Source: Ruminococcaceae bacterium UBA6857
GTDB lineage: Bacteria; Bacillota; Clostridia; Oscillospirales; Acutalibacteraceae
NCBI GenBank assembly: GCA_002451715.1
Contig: DKDD01000106.1
Span: 198-5,344 of the forward strand
Direction: 5' to 3'
DNA length: 5,147 bases
Positions within the stretch are counted from its first letter, which is position 1. Each line of letters begins with the position of its first letter. Of this stretch, positions 1-5,101 are shown in pieces. The translations under genes were made by a program, and so were the position numbers. The notes beneath the pieces were generated by a model. It did no database searches. It was not told where the DNA came from and was given only the letters and a program-made list of their open reading frames with translations.

Positions 1-158
1 TAGAACGAAAGAAAAGCCTTCAATTCTGCAATATCGGTTATCCGTGGACATTTTCTGCCGCCAATAATTCTTTCACCGCGAAAGCGCATCTTTTGAAAAA
101 GCAATGACCTTTGACCGCATAACCGGCGGTCACTACATTTTATGCGCCGCTTTCTTTG
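1..158. other. Left-edge stretch without a provable gene
   Basis: No complete gene can be supported here. The base composition is visibly richer in G and C than the other intergenic stretches, which hints at coding DNA or a coding remnant. Three short open frames touch the area: a minus-strand frame open from an ATG at 89 to the left edge (29 codons), a plus-strand frame reaching a stop at about 94-96, and a plus-strand frame open from 68 to a TAA at 185-187 with an internal ATG at 104. None has a good ribosome binding site and I recognise none of the translations. Two inverted repeats are described separately. Confidence 0.4.
112..132. promoter_or_regulatory. Perfect inverted repeat, candidate operator
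   Basis: TGACCGC (112-118) and GCGGTCA (126-132) form a perfect 7-base inverted repeat around a 7-base spacer. A further direct copy of TGACC sits at 105-109, so the block holds three copies of the TGACC/GGTCA half-site. It lies about 27 bases upstream of the -35 box of the nucleosidase promoter. The symmetry and position suit a dimeric regulator. An upstream terminator is less likely because the following bases (CTACATTTTATG) are not a clean T-run. Regulator unknown. Confidence 0.35.
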
Positions 159-170
159 TTGACAGCGGCG
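145..170. promoter_or_regulatory. Inverted repeat enclosing the -35 box
   Basis: CGCCGCT (145-151) and AGCGGCG (164-170) are perfect inverted copies separated by 12 bases. The TTGACA -35 box at 159-164 falls in the spacer and shares its last base with the right arm. A repressor binding this palindrome would block RNA polymerase at the mtnN promoter. No T-run follows on either strand, so it is not an intrinsic terminator. The operator role is inference from position and symmetry. Confidence 0.3.
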
Positions 171-188
171 GGCAAAACGTAATATAAT
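159..188 (+). promoter_or_regulatory. Sigma-A type promoter for mtnN
   Basis: A perfect -35 hexamer TTGACA (159-164) is followed after 18 bases by a perfect -10 hexamer TATAAT (183-188). Transcription should begin near 195, leaving a leader of about 60 bases before the nucleosidase start at 258. The two consensus boxes make this one of the strongest promoter matches in the window. Confidence 0.75.
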
Positions 189-219
189 AGAAAAAGTCAG
201 AAAGTTAAAAAAATATTCC

Positions 220-240
220 AAAAGACAGCTTTGTCTTTTT
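220..240 (+). other. Leader stem-loop with T-run ahead of mtnN
   Basis: AAAAGACA (220-227) and TGTCTTTT (232-239) form a perfect 8-bp stem with a GCTT tetraloop, and the T-run extends to 240. The hairpin sits inside the transcribed leader, a few bases before the ribosome binding site at 245-248. Its shape resembles a small intrinsic terminator or attenuator, but only two of eight pairs are G-C, so it may be only an mRNA 5' structure. No competing antiterminator fold is obvious. Confidence 0.3.
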
Positions 241-257
241 GAAAGAGGAATTTAAGA

Positions 258-941
258 ATGAAAAAAAGAATTGGAATTGTTTTTGCCGACGAAATGGAGT
301 ATAAACCTTTTGTTGAAGCGGCAGAAAAATTCGACGCAAAAAAAAGAACGCTTAACGGTTGCAACAGCGTTTCGTTTGAAATTGAAAACCTTTTTGTTAC
401 CGCAATTGAAAGCGGAATCGGAAAAGTCAATGCCGCTTTTGCCGCGTCAACTCTTATTCTTGAAGAAAAGGCGGAAGTTATTCTCAACGCCGGTCTTTCC
501 GGAGCAATCAGCAAAGTTCGCCGCGGAGACATTGTTGCCGGCGAAAGCTTTACCGAATGTGATTTTGACCTCACGGCAATCGGATACGACCTTGGAATCA
601 AACCGGACGGCGATGTTTCGGTTCACAAAGCCGATGAATCGCTTCTTCAAAAGCTTTTGGAGGATAAAAGAATCAAAAGCGGAAGTTTCGGAACGGGCGA
701 CCTTTTCCTTTCGGACAGCGAAAAGAAAGCTTTGTTCAAGGAAAAATTCGAAATCTGCGCTTTCGACATGGAGACGGCGGCAATTGCCTGCGTTTGCGAA
801 AAATGCGGTGTGCCGTTCCTTTCGGTTCGAAAAATCAGCGACGACGCAGACGATTCTTCCGGTGAAGATTACCGCGAAATGAACGAAAAGGCAGAAAGCT
901 GCCTTACCGATATACTTTTCGACTTTTTTAAAAAAATTTAA
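258..941 (+). CDS. mtnN: 5'-methylthioadenosine/S-adenosylhomocysteine nucleosidase
   Basis: This 227-residue cytoplasmic enzyme is expected to cleave the N-glycosidic bond of methylthioadenosine and S-adenosylhomocysteine, releasing adenine for purine salvage and relieving product inhibition of methyltransferases. Length and motifs fit the PNP/UDP phosphorylase (MtnN/Pfs) family: N-terminal DEMEYKPF with Glu14 matching E. coli Glu12, SGIGKVNAA at 52-60, NAGLSGAI at 77-84, a GDIVAGE strand at 90-96, the CDFDLTAIGYDLG loop at 101-113, GTGDLF at 145-150, FDMETAAIA at 169-177 carrying Met171/Glu172 of the ribose-binding site, and ISDDAD at 193-198 with the predicted catalytic Asp195. The start is backed by GAGG at 245-248, nine bases upstream. 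It has its own promoter and the next gene also has one, so it is probably monocistronic. No clear terminator follows it. The exact balance of MTA, SAH and futalosine activity cannot be read from sequence. Confidence 0.93.
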   Translation: MKKRIGIVFADEMEYKPFVEAAEKFDAKKRTLNGCNSVSFEIENLFVTAIESGIGKVNAAFAASTLILEEKAEVILNAGLSGAISKVRRGDIVAGESFTECDFDLTAIGYDLGIKPDGDVSVHKADESLLQKLLEDKRIKSGSFGTGDLFLSDSEKKALFKEKFEICAFDMETAAIACVCEKCGVPFLSVRKISDDADDSSGEDYREMNEKAESCLTDILFDFFKKI

Positions 942-973
942 TGTCTCTCAAAAGGAAAAAATTCAAAAAGATA

Positions 974-1002
974 TTGCAAAATACGACTTTCGTTGATATA
1001 AT
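974..1002 (+). promoter_or_regulatory. Promoter of the small secreted protein gene
   Basis: TTGCAA (974-979) and a perfect TATAAT (997-1002) are separated by 17 bases, the optimum for sigma-A. Initiation near 1009 would give a leader of about 35 bases containing GGAGG at 1031-1035. This shows the downstream gene is transcribed independently of mtnN. Confidence 0.7.
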
Positions 1003-1044
1003 ATGAATACAATATTAATGAATTGTTAATGGAGGGAGTATTTT

Positions 1045-1428
1045 ATGAAAAAAAGTCTATGCGTTTTTCTTTGTGTTCTTTTCCTTTTTGGCTCAATTGC
1101 AATTGTTTGCATGGCAGAGCCAACTGAACCGACAACCAATGCGCACGGCAATTTTTGCGAATGTCCCGATTGCGCCGGAACAAAGGACGCTTCGGATTTG
1201 ACATATGTCGGACCCGATACGGACGAAAATACAACTATATCCGGCCGCGACATTGATTCGCTGATTTCGGAAAAATTCGGAGACGAGCTTGTTGAAGCGG
1301 GAAAAGATGCCGACGAAAAAATTAACCTTTTCGGTGAACTGATGGAAAAAATCCGTTCGTTCTTCCAAAGACTTGCCGAAGCTTTGGCAAGCCTTTCGGA
1401 TCCGATTAAAAACCTTATCAAAAGATGA
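1045..1428 (+). CDS. Small secreted protein with Cys cluster, unknown function
   Basis: I do not recognise this 127-residue protein as a named family. Residues 1-24 form a classic signal peptide: MKK, a hydrophobic core rich in Leu, Val, Phe and Cys, then a likely signal peptidase I site after CMA24. No good lipobox is present (AIVC lacks a small residue before Cys). The mature part begins with a Pro/Thr-rich linker, then HGNFCECPDC at 34-43, where His34, Cys38, Cys40 and Cys43 could bind a metal or form disulfides. An acidic middle (about 45-93) follows. The C terminus (about 94-127) is a predicted amphipathic helix with Leu, Phe and Ile spaced three to four apart and basic residues at the end (IKNLIKR). 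The start has GGAGG at 1031-1035, nine bases upstream, and its own promoter. A bidirectional terminator lies just downstream. The function could be envelope-associated, membrane-active or metal-related; none is established. Confidence 0.8.
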   Translation: MKKSLCVFLCVLFLFGSIAIVCMAEPTEPTTNAHGNFCECPDCAGTKDASDLTYVGPDTDENTTISGRDIDSLISEKFGDELVEAGKDADEKINLFGELMEKIRSFFQRLAEALASLSDPIKNLIKR

Positions 1429-1438
1429 CCGAAAAATC

Positions 1439-1473
1439 AAAACCGTGCCTTGCATTTGCAAGACACGGTTTTT
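1439..1473. terminator. Bidirectional intrinsic terminator
   Basis: AAAACCGTG (1439-1447) pairs with CACGGTTTT (1464-1472). After a C-A mismatch (1448/1463), CTTGC (1449-1453) pairs with GCAAG (1458-1462) around an ATTT loop. A T-run (1469-1473) follows on the plus strand, and the mirrored A-rich flank gives a T-rich tail on the minus strand. It lies between two convergent genes, ten bases after the stop of the secreted protein gene and 25 bases past the end of the M28-like gene, so it can serve both. Confidence 0.85.
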
Positions 1474-1498
1474 ACTGTTCAAAAAAGTTTATTTTGAA

Positions 1499-2932
1499 TC
1501 AATTGCCCTTGACCGAACCCATGACGAAAGTATACGGGTCGGGTGAGCCGATTTCTTTTGTCGGTGTTTCGTCAATAAGAAGCACCATTTTTACAAACGA
1601 CTGAATTTGCTCATACATGAGGTCAATACTGAATTTGTCCATTTCGTGGTTTTCGCTGACTGCGGTCAGATAATCCGGAGCGGGAACAAAGCCGATGTCG
1701 GGAATTCCGACGTTGCGAAGCGGCTGACCTTCGCCGAAATGAAGAATGTTGTGACCTTTGAGTGAAATTGTTCTGACAAGCGTTCTGCCCTCAAGCGATT
1801 TATAATAGATATCGTCCATGGTTTTGTTCGCGGTATAAACAAGTTCCGCGTCGATATCGTTCGTTTTCTGATATACGCCGTCAACGTCTTTCCATTCGAC
1901 CGCGCCGAGGTGTTCAACGGCAACGCCGGCAACGGCTTTGATGTGTCCGTTTTTGCCGTCCCACATGTCGCGGTGATTTTTGAGCCATTTTGAAGAAGCC
2001 TGAATGTCGTTTTGTTTGAACGACGGAAGACGGAAGTGGCCGGTGACAAAAACAAAAATAATGCTTCTTTCAAGTTCGCATTGCTTGAGATATTTCATCA
2101 TTGCAAGCATTGCAATCGGACCGTTTTCTTCAACGCAGTTGACACCGTCGGTGTGCGTGTTGACAATGATTGCTTCGTTTTGGTTTATACCTTTGAGTAT
2201 GGTATAAAACGATTCGGTGTTTGCCATTTTTTCTTTCTTCGCGTCAAGAACAAGAGTGACTTTATTTTTGACTTTTGCCGCGTTAATAAGTTTTTCGCCG
2301 TCTTCTTCACAGACCCAAAGGCACGGGATTCCCTGATAGGGCAGAATGAACGGAAGATACTGACCTTTGACCATTTCTCTTGACATTCCCTGCCAAATGC
2401 AGATTACCGCCTTTACGCCGGCAAGTTTTGCCGCGGCAAGGAACGGAACGTTGACGAACGAAGTCGCAACCGGTCCTTTGTAATATGCCGGAACGTTGAG
2501 ACCTGCGGGATAGGATCTTCTTTGATTGAACGCAATTCCGCTTGGAATTTTTCCGAGATCGTGAACTTTAACAAGCGCAATTTTTCCTGCGGCGGGAAGA
2601 TAATTGAGGTGTTTTCCGAAAATTTCAACAACTTCCGCCGTAACGCCGAGCGGTCCCGTTTCGCCCGAATAAGGCCACGCAGAGGAAACTTCAATTTCTT
2701 CGTCTTTTCCGTAATTATGAATTGTGAGCGAACTTGAACGTTCTTTCCAGCGGTTGAAAGAATAAAGGTCGCTGTAAGTCGGAAGACCCATTTGGTGTAT
2801 TTCGTCCTTGAGATAGGAGACGAAGTCGCGCTGTGCGCCGGAACCGGTTGTTCTGATTCCGAAGCTGTTCATTTTTTCAACGCCGGAAAGAACTTCGTCT
2901 TTTGAAACGAGTTTTTCTTTTTCAAAAATCAT
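1499..2932 (-). CDS. M28-like (PA-domain) metallohydrolase with variant metal site
   Basis: This 477-residue protein has the layout of the M28/aminopeptidase Y group. An N-terminal RTTGSGAQRDFVSYL segment (27-41) resembles the family's start, a PA-like insert (about 95-230; GKIALVKV, AAAKLAGVKAVICIW) follows, and then a catalytic-type domain from about 240. Metal-site positions are altered: HTD (260-262) keeps the first His/Asp, EENG (268-271) stands where the bridging Asp motif is usual, TGHF (297-300) replaces the Glu-Glu pair, EHLG (340-343) replaces the later Asp ligand, and His429 (ENHEMDKF) fits the last His. The replacements still offer Glu and His side chains, so I infer a subfamily with a rearranged site rather than decay. 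The whole frame is intact. No signal peptide is visible, implying a cytoplasmic location. The start has GGGGG (2940-2944) seven bases upstream. It is a single-gene unit bounded by terminators. Substrate unknown; peptidase activity is not assured. Confidence 0.75.
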   Translation of the reverse strand: MIFEKEKLVSKDEVLSGVEKMNSFGIRTTGSGAQRDFVSYLKDEIHQMGLPTYSDLYSFNRWKERSSSLTIHNYGKDEEIEVSSAWPYSGETGPLGVTAEVVEIFGKHLNYLPAAGKIALVKVHDLGKIPSGIAFNQRRSYPAGLNVPAYYKGPVATSFVNVPFLAAAKLAGVKAVICIWQGMSREMVKGQYLPFILPYQGIPCLWVCEEDGEKLINAAKVKNKVTLVLDAKKEKMANTESFYTILKGINQNEAIIVNTHTDGVNCVEENGPIAMLAMMKYLKQCELERSIIFVFVTGHFRLPSFKQNDIQASSKWLKNHRDMWDGKNGHIKAVAGVAVEHLGAVEWKDVDGVYQKTNDIDAELVYTANKTMDDIYYKSLEGRTLVRTISLKGHNILHFGEGQPLRNVGIPDIGFVPAPDYLTAVSENHEMDKFSIDLMYEQIQSFVKMVLLIDETPTKEIGSPDPYTFVMGSVKGN

Positions 2933-3037
2933 ATAATAACCCCCATGATCGAGCCGCTTTTGAAAATTTTTGCAGCCGATACAAATCTTTCTTTTAATAT
3001 AATTCTATAATTTATATGTGGGGATTTCTGTTGCCGA

Positions 3038-3066
3038 GATATAAAAAAAGAATTAAAATTTGTTAA
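3038..3066 (-). promoter_or_regulatory. Weak candidate promoter for the M28-like gene
   Basis: On the minus strand, TTAACA (3066-3061) and TATATC (3043-3038) are spaced by 17 bases. The -35 box is close to consensus and the -10 box matches four of six. Starting near 3031 it would give a leader of about 100 bases. The surrounding DNA (2945-3117) is AT-rich with other TATA-like strings, so the true start could differ. A promoter is needed somewhere here because a terminator lies directly upstream at 3118-3153. Confidence 0.3.
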
Positions 3067-3117
3067 GCTGTACGACAAATCAATCTGTTTTGTTTGATAA
3101 ATATCACTTTAGAACAT

Positions 3118-3153
3118 AAAAATACCGCACGGAACATCCATGCGGTATTTTTT
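3118..3153. terminator. Intrinsic terminator after the lipid kinase gene
   Basis: A 12-bp perfect stem pairs 3118-3129 (AAAAATACCGCA) with 3141-3152 (TGCGGTATTTTT). After a C-A mismatch, GGA and TCC add three pairs around an ACA loop. Both strands end in T-rich tails, so it can work in either direction. For the leftward operon it begins about 13 bases past the kinase stop codon (3167-3169). It also insulates the M28-like gene from read-through. Confidence 0.85.
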
Positions 3154-3166
3154 GTTTGATTTCAAG

Positions 3167-4069
3167 TTACGGTGCGATAAAATTGACTGCACCTTTGACA
3201 AGCTCAATCGTAAAACGGTCGGAATAAACAATTTCACCGTCAAGCGAATAAGCAAAGCCGGGCTTTGCAACAACTTCAAGCCTTTTTGCCTGGCGATAGA
3301 CAATGATGTCTTTCATTTCCTCGCTGTCAAGGTGTTCGCCGGCGGTATACGGTTTCAAAACTTTCACAAAGCGCAGGCGCGAGATTGGTTTTATGAGGCA
3401 GACTTCCATAAGTCCGTCGTCAAGTTTTGCTCTCGGTGCGCATTTGAACGACCCGCCGACATATTGTCCGTTCGCCGCCGTGCAAAGAAGAAGCTTTCCG
3501 TCGGGATTGAGCGTTTCGCCGTCCGCAATAACGGTACATTCGGTTTTCATGCTTTTGATGAGGGCAGTCACAACGCCTTTGGTGTAGGCATTTTTGTTTC
3601 CGTGACCCGTTTTTTCGCGCTCTTTGTTGATTGTGATTGCAACGGTTGTGTCAAAACCGAAGTTTGTGACGTTTGCGCTGTATCGGTTGCCGACTTTGAG
3701 CAGGTCGATTTTTTTTGCGTCCTTTTCCAAAAGTGATGCAAGATCTTCAAATTTTTCGCTTCCGCCAAAGCATTTGACAAAGTCGTTTCCGCTTCCGCAG
3801 GGGTAGCAGGTCACAGCGGCGTTTTCGTTTCCGGCTGCGCCGTTCATAACTTCGTTGATTGTTCCGTCGCCGCCGCAGGCAACAAAAACAAACTTTTCGC
3901 CCTTTTCACTTTGACTTTTTTCGCGAACAAAGTCGATTGCATCGCCGGGCGCTTTGGTGAGATAGACTTCGCAGTTTTCCTTTTGCGGAAGATCTGCAAT
4001 TGCGGCACGGACTTTCTTTTCGTTTTCGCCTGCGCCGGCTTTTGGGTTAACAATAAAAATGTACTTCAT
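3167..4069 (-). CDS. Diacylglycerol/lipid kinase, YegS/BmrU/DgkB-like
   Basis: This 300-residue soluble kinase matches the DAGK catalytic family, which uses ATP to phosphorylate diacylglycerol or a related lipid at the membrane surface, returning it to phospholipid synthesis as phosphatidate. Visible motifs, in order: NPKAG at 8-12; the nucleotide-binding CGGDGTINEVMNG at 65-77; PCGSGNDF at 90-97; NGQYVGGSF at 200-208; APRAKLDDGLMEV at 211-223, the segment that holds the structural Mg site in DgkB; and SLDGE at 275-279, with Asp277 and Glu279 matching the catalytic DGE of DgkB. Length is normal and all core motifs are intact. The start has GGAG about five bases upstream (AAGGAGAAAATATG). It lies 25 bases downstream of the YhhN-family gene on the same strand with no terminator between, so the two are probably co-transcribed. 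The exact lipid substrate (diacylglycerol, undecaprenol, sphingoid or other) cannot be decided from sequence, so I give no gene symbol. Confidence 0.92.
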   Translation of the reverse strand: MKYIFIVNPKAGAGENEKKVRAAIADLPQKENCEVYLTKAPGDAIDFVREKSQSEKGEKFVFVACGGDGTINEVMNGAAGNENAAVTCYPCGSGNDFVKCFGGSEKFEDLASLLEKDAKKIDLLKVGNRYSANVTNFGFDTTVAITINKEREKTGHGNKNAYTKGVVTALIKSMKTECTVIADGETLNPDGKLLLCTAANGQYVGGSFKCAPRAKLDDGLMEVCLIKPISRLRFVKVLKPYTAGEHLDSEEMKDIIVYRQAKRLEVVAKPGFAYSLDGEIVYSDRFTIELVKGAVNFIAP

Positions 4070-4094
4070 ATTTTCTCCTTGATAACAATAAGAC

Positions 4095-4766
4095 TTATCC
4101 GCCGACAGGCAGATTGTTGAGCATCATGATTCCCTGTGTAATCAAAAATTCGGCAATTATGTATGTGATCATGACCGGGAAATGGTCGCGCCACATCGGC
4201 TTTTTGTAAAATTTTGTGAGGAACAAAAGCGAATCCGAAGCAAAGAAGAATACCGCGCCGATATAGGTGAGCGCCGTCGGAACGCACGGATTTGAAAGAA
4301 GAAGCATGAACGCAAAGATGTTCATTGCCGCGTTGCAGCAAAGATAAAAAATCATTGCGCCGTAAAGCTTTTTGGGTGTTGTCGGTTTAAGCGCTTTGAA
4401 AACGAGAGCGATAATCGCTATGTAAACAAGGGCGGCAATAACCGTAAGAAGCGGATTGACGAGCGAAAAGTCAACCTCCATAATATAAACGGCGATGAAG
4501 CAAAAATGCGAAATCATAAAGCTGATTCCTCCGGCGGCGAACCAGCCGTTTCCGGGAGGTATCAAAAGCACGTCGCCGAGCCAGCTTGTTGCAATTGCGG
4601 CAATGAGCACACCGTTTTTTGCTTCTGCGGCAAAAATGTAGTAAAGCAAAAGGAAAAGAAGGATAAAGCCCTTTGTAATTGCCCTGAGCTTTTTGTTGCT
4701 GACGAAACTTGCGGCAAGGTGAACAACGCTGACCGCGATGAATAAAGCCAAAAATAAAATTTTCAT
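4095..4766 (-). CDS. YhhN family membrane protein, putative lysoplasmalogenase
   Basis: The protein (223 residues from the chosen start) is almost wholly hydrophobic, with about eight membrane segments near residues 1-20, 32-47, 52-70, 76-95, 104-123, 136-156, 165-186 and 196-216. It fits the YhhN/TMEM86 family: a WLGDVLL motif at 62-68 (Asp65), AAGGISFMISHFCF at 77-90 (His87), and FFFASDSLLFL at 173-183 (Asp178). Eukaryotic TMEM86B and a bacterial homologue hydrolyse the vinyl-ether bond of lysoplasmalogens; the conserved membrane Asp residues here agree with that chemistry, but activity is inferred. The frame extends 14 codons further upstream to 4808, but ATG 4764-4766 is preferred because GGAGGA precedes it at a proper distance while the upstream ATG lacks any such site and would lie almost at the transcription start. 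It is the first gene of an operon with the lipid kinase. Confidence 0.85.
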   Translation of the reverse strand: MKILFLALFIAVSVVHLAASFVSNKKLRAITKGFILLFLLLYYIFAAEAKNGVLIAAIATSWLGDVLLIPPGNGWFAAGGISFMISHFCFIAVYIMEVDFSLVNPLLTVIAALVYIAIIALVFKALKPTTPKKLYGAMIFYLCCNAAMNIFAFMLLLSNPCVPTALTYIGAVFFFASDSLLFLTKFYKKPMWRDHFPVMITYIIAEFLITQGIMMLNNLPVGG

Positions 4767-4826
4767 TTTTTCCTCCGATGTTCCGCCGAAACCTTTCGAC
4801 CTCGGCATAATGAATAGTATAATATA

Positions 4827-4855
4827 ATTATAGTTTTTATTCGCGGTTTATGCAA
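4827..4855 (-). promoter_or_regulatory. Promoter of the yhhN-lipid kinase operon
   Basis: On the minus strand TTGCAT (4855-4850) is followed after exactly 17 bases by a perfect TATAAT (4832-4827). Initiation near 4820 would give a leader of about 50 bases before the ATG at 4766. The overlapping AT-rich string (TATAATTATATTATACT) offers other -10-like hexamers, but none has a comparable -35 at the right spacing. Confidence 0.6.
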
Positions 4856-5035
4856 TCGGCATTTTTAAAGAAAAAAGGTTGCGCGATTTGTCTAAAAATT
4901 CCTTTTCGCGTCGAAAGAGAATAAACGTGAAAAATGTTTTTGAAATTCATTCGTGAGCAAACAGTACGAAAACAAGAGAAAAAGCGAGGAAAAACGAGTA
5001 CGGCGAATCTAACTTAAAAAATCGCGAAAAAGTTG
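4856..5035. other. Intergenic region between divergent promoters
   Basis: About 180 bases separate the leftward operon promoter from the rplM promoter, within a 335-base stretch (4767-5101) that has no convincing gene. I see no strong hairpin with a T-run. TTTTCGCG (4903-4910) recurs inverted as CGCGAAAA (5023-5030), and AGTACG occurs twice (near 4963 and 4997). A 27-codon frame from ATG 4934 has a very basic product and no ribosome binding site, so it is not called. Confidence 0.4.
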
Positions 5036-5064
5036 TTGACAAAGAAAACCTTTTGTGGTACTAT
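5036..5064 (+). promoter_or_regulatory. Promoter of rplM
   Basis: A perfect TTGACA (5036-5041) is followed after 17 bases by TACTAT (5059-5064); an alternative -10, TATACT (5062-5067), is closer to consensus but 20 bases away. The A-rich run just upstream (5011-5031) could act as an UP element, as expected for a ribosomal protein gene. The leader is only about 30 bases, with GGAGG at 5089-5093, and shows no convincing fold of the known L13 autoregulatory leader type. Confidence 0.65.
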
Positions 5065-5101
5065 ACTTTGGCAATTTGAATTTTGATTGGAGGAAAAGAC
5101 T

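Noticed and set aside
39..51. TTATCCGTGGACA as a DnaA-box-like site
   Set aside because: It departs from TTATNCACA at the core and stands alone; there is no cluster and no origin context.
271..882. 203-codon plus-strand frame inside mtnN, shifted by one base
   Set aside because: It lies wholly within a clearly functional gene, its product is Lys/Arg/Ser-rich without any recognisable motif, and it has no suitable ribosome binding site.
914..975. Terminator directly after mtnN
   Set aside because: The stretch holds T-runs and A-runs (for example around 925-937) but no G-C stem, so no intrinsic terminator can be supported.
3140..3736. 198-codon plus-strand frame antisense to the lipid kinase
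   Set aside because: The opposite strand carries all DAGK motifs; this frame is Phe/Cys/Val-rich as expected of a reverse shadow, begins inside the terminator hairpin and lacks a ribosome binding site.
4767..4808. 14-codon N-terminal extension of the YhhN-family protein to ATG 4808
   Set aside because: No ribosome binding site precedes 4808, it lies about 12 bases from the predicted transcription start, and the extension is polar while the internal ATG begins directly with a membrane segment and has GGAGGA.
4934..5017. 27-codon plus-strand frame in the divergent intergenic region
   Set aside because: No ribosome binding site or promoter at a proper distance, and the highly basic composition is typical of A-rich noncoding DNA.
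5068..5101. L13 autoregulatory leader RNA upstream of rplM
   Set aside because: The predicted leader is only about 30 bases and contains no stable stem; the only pairing seen is a four-base CAAT/ATTG match.
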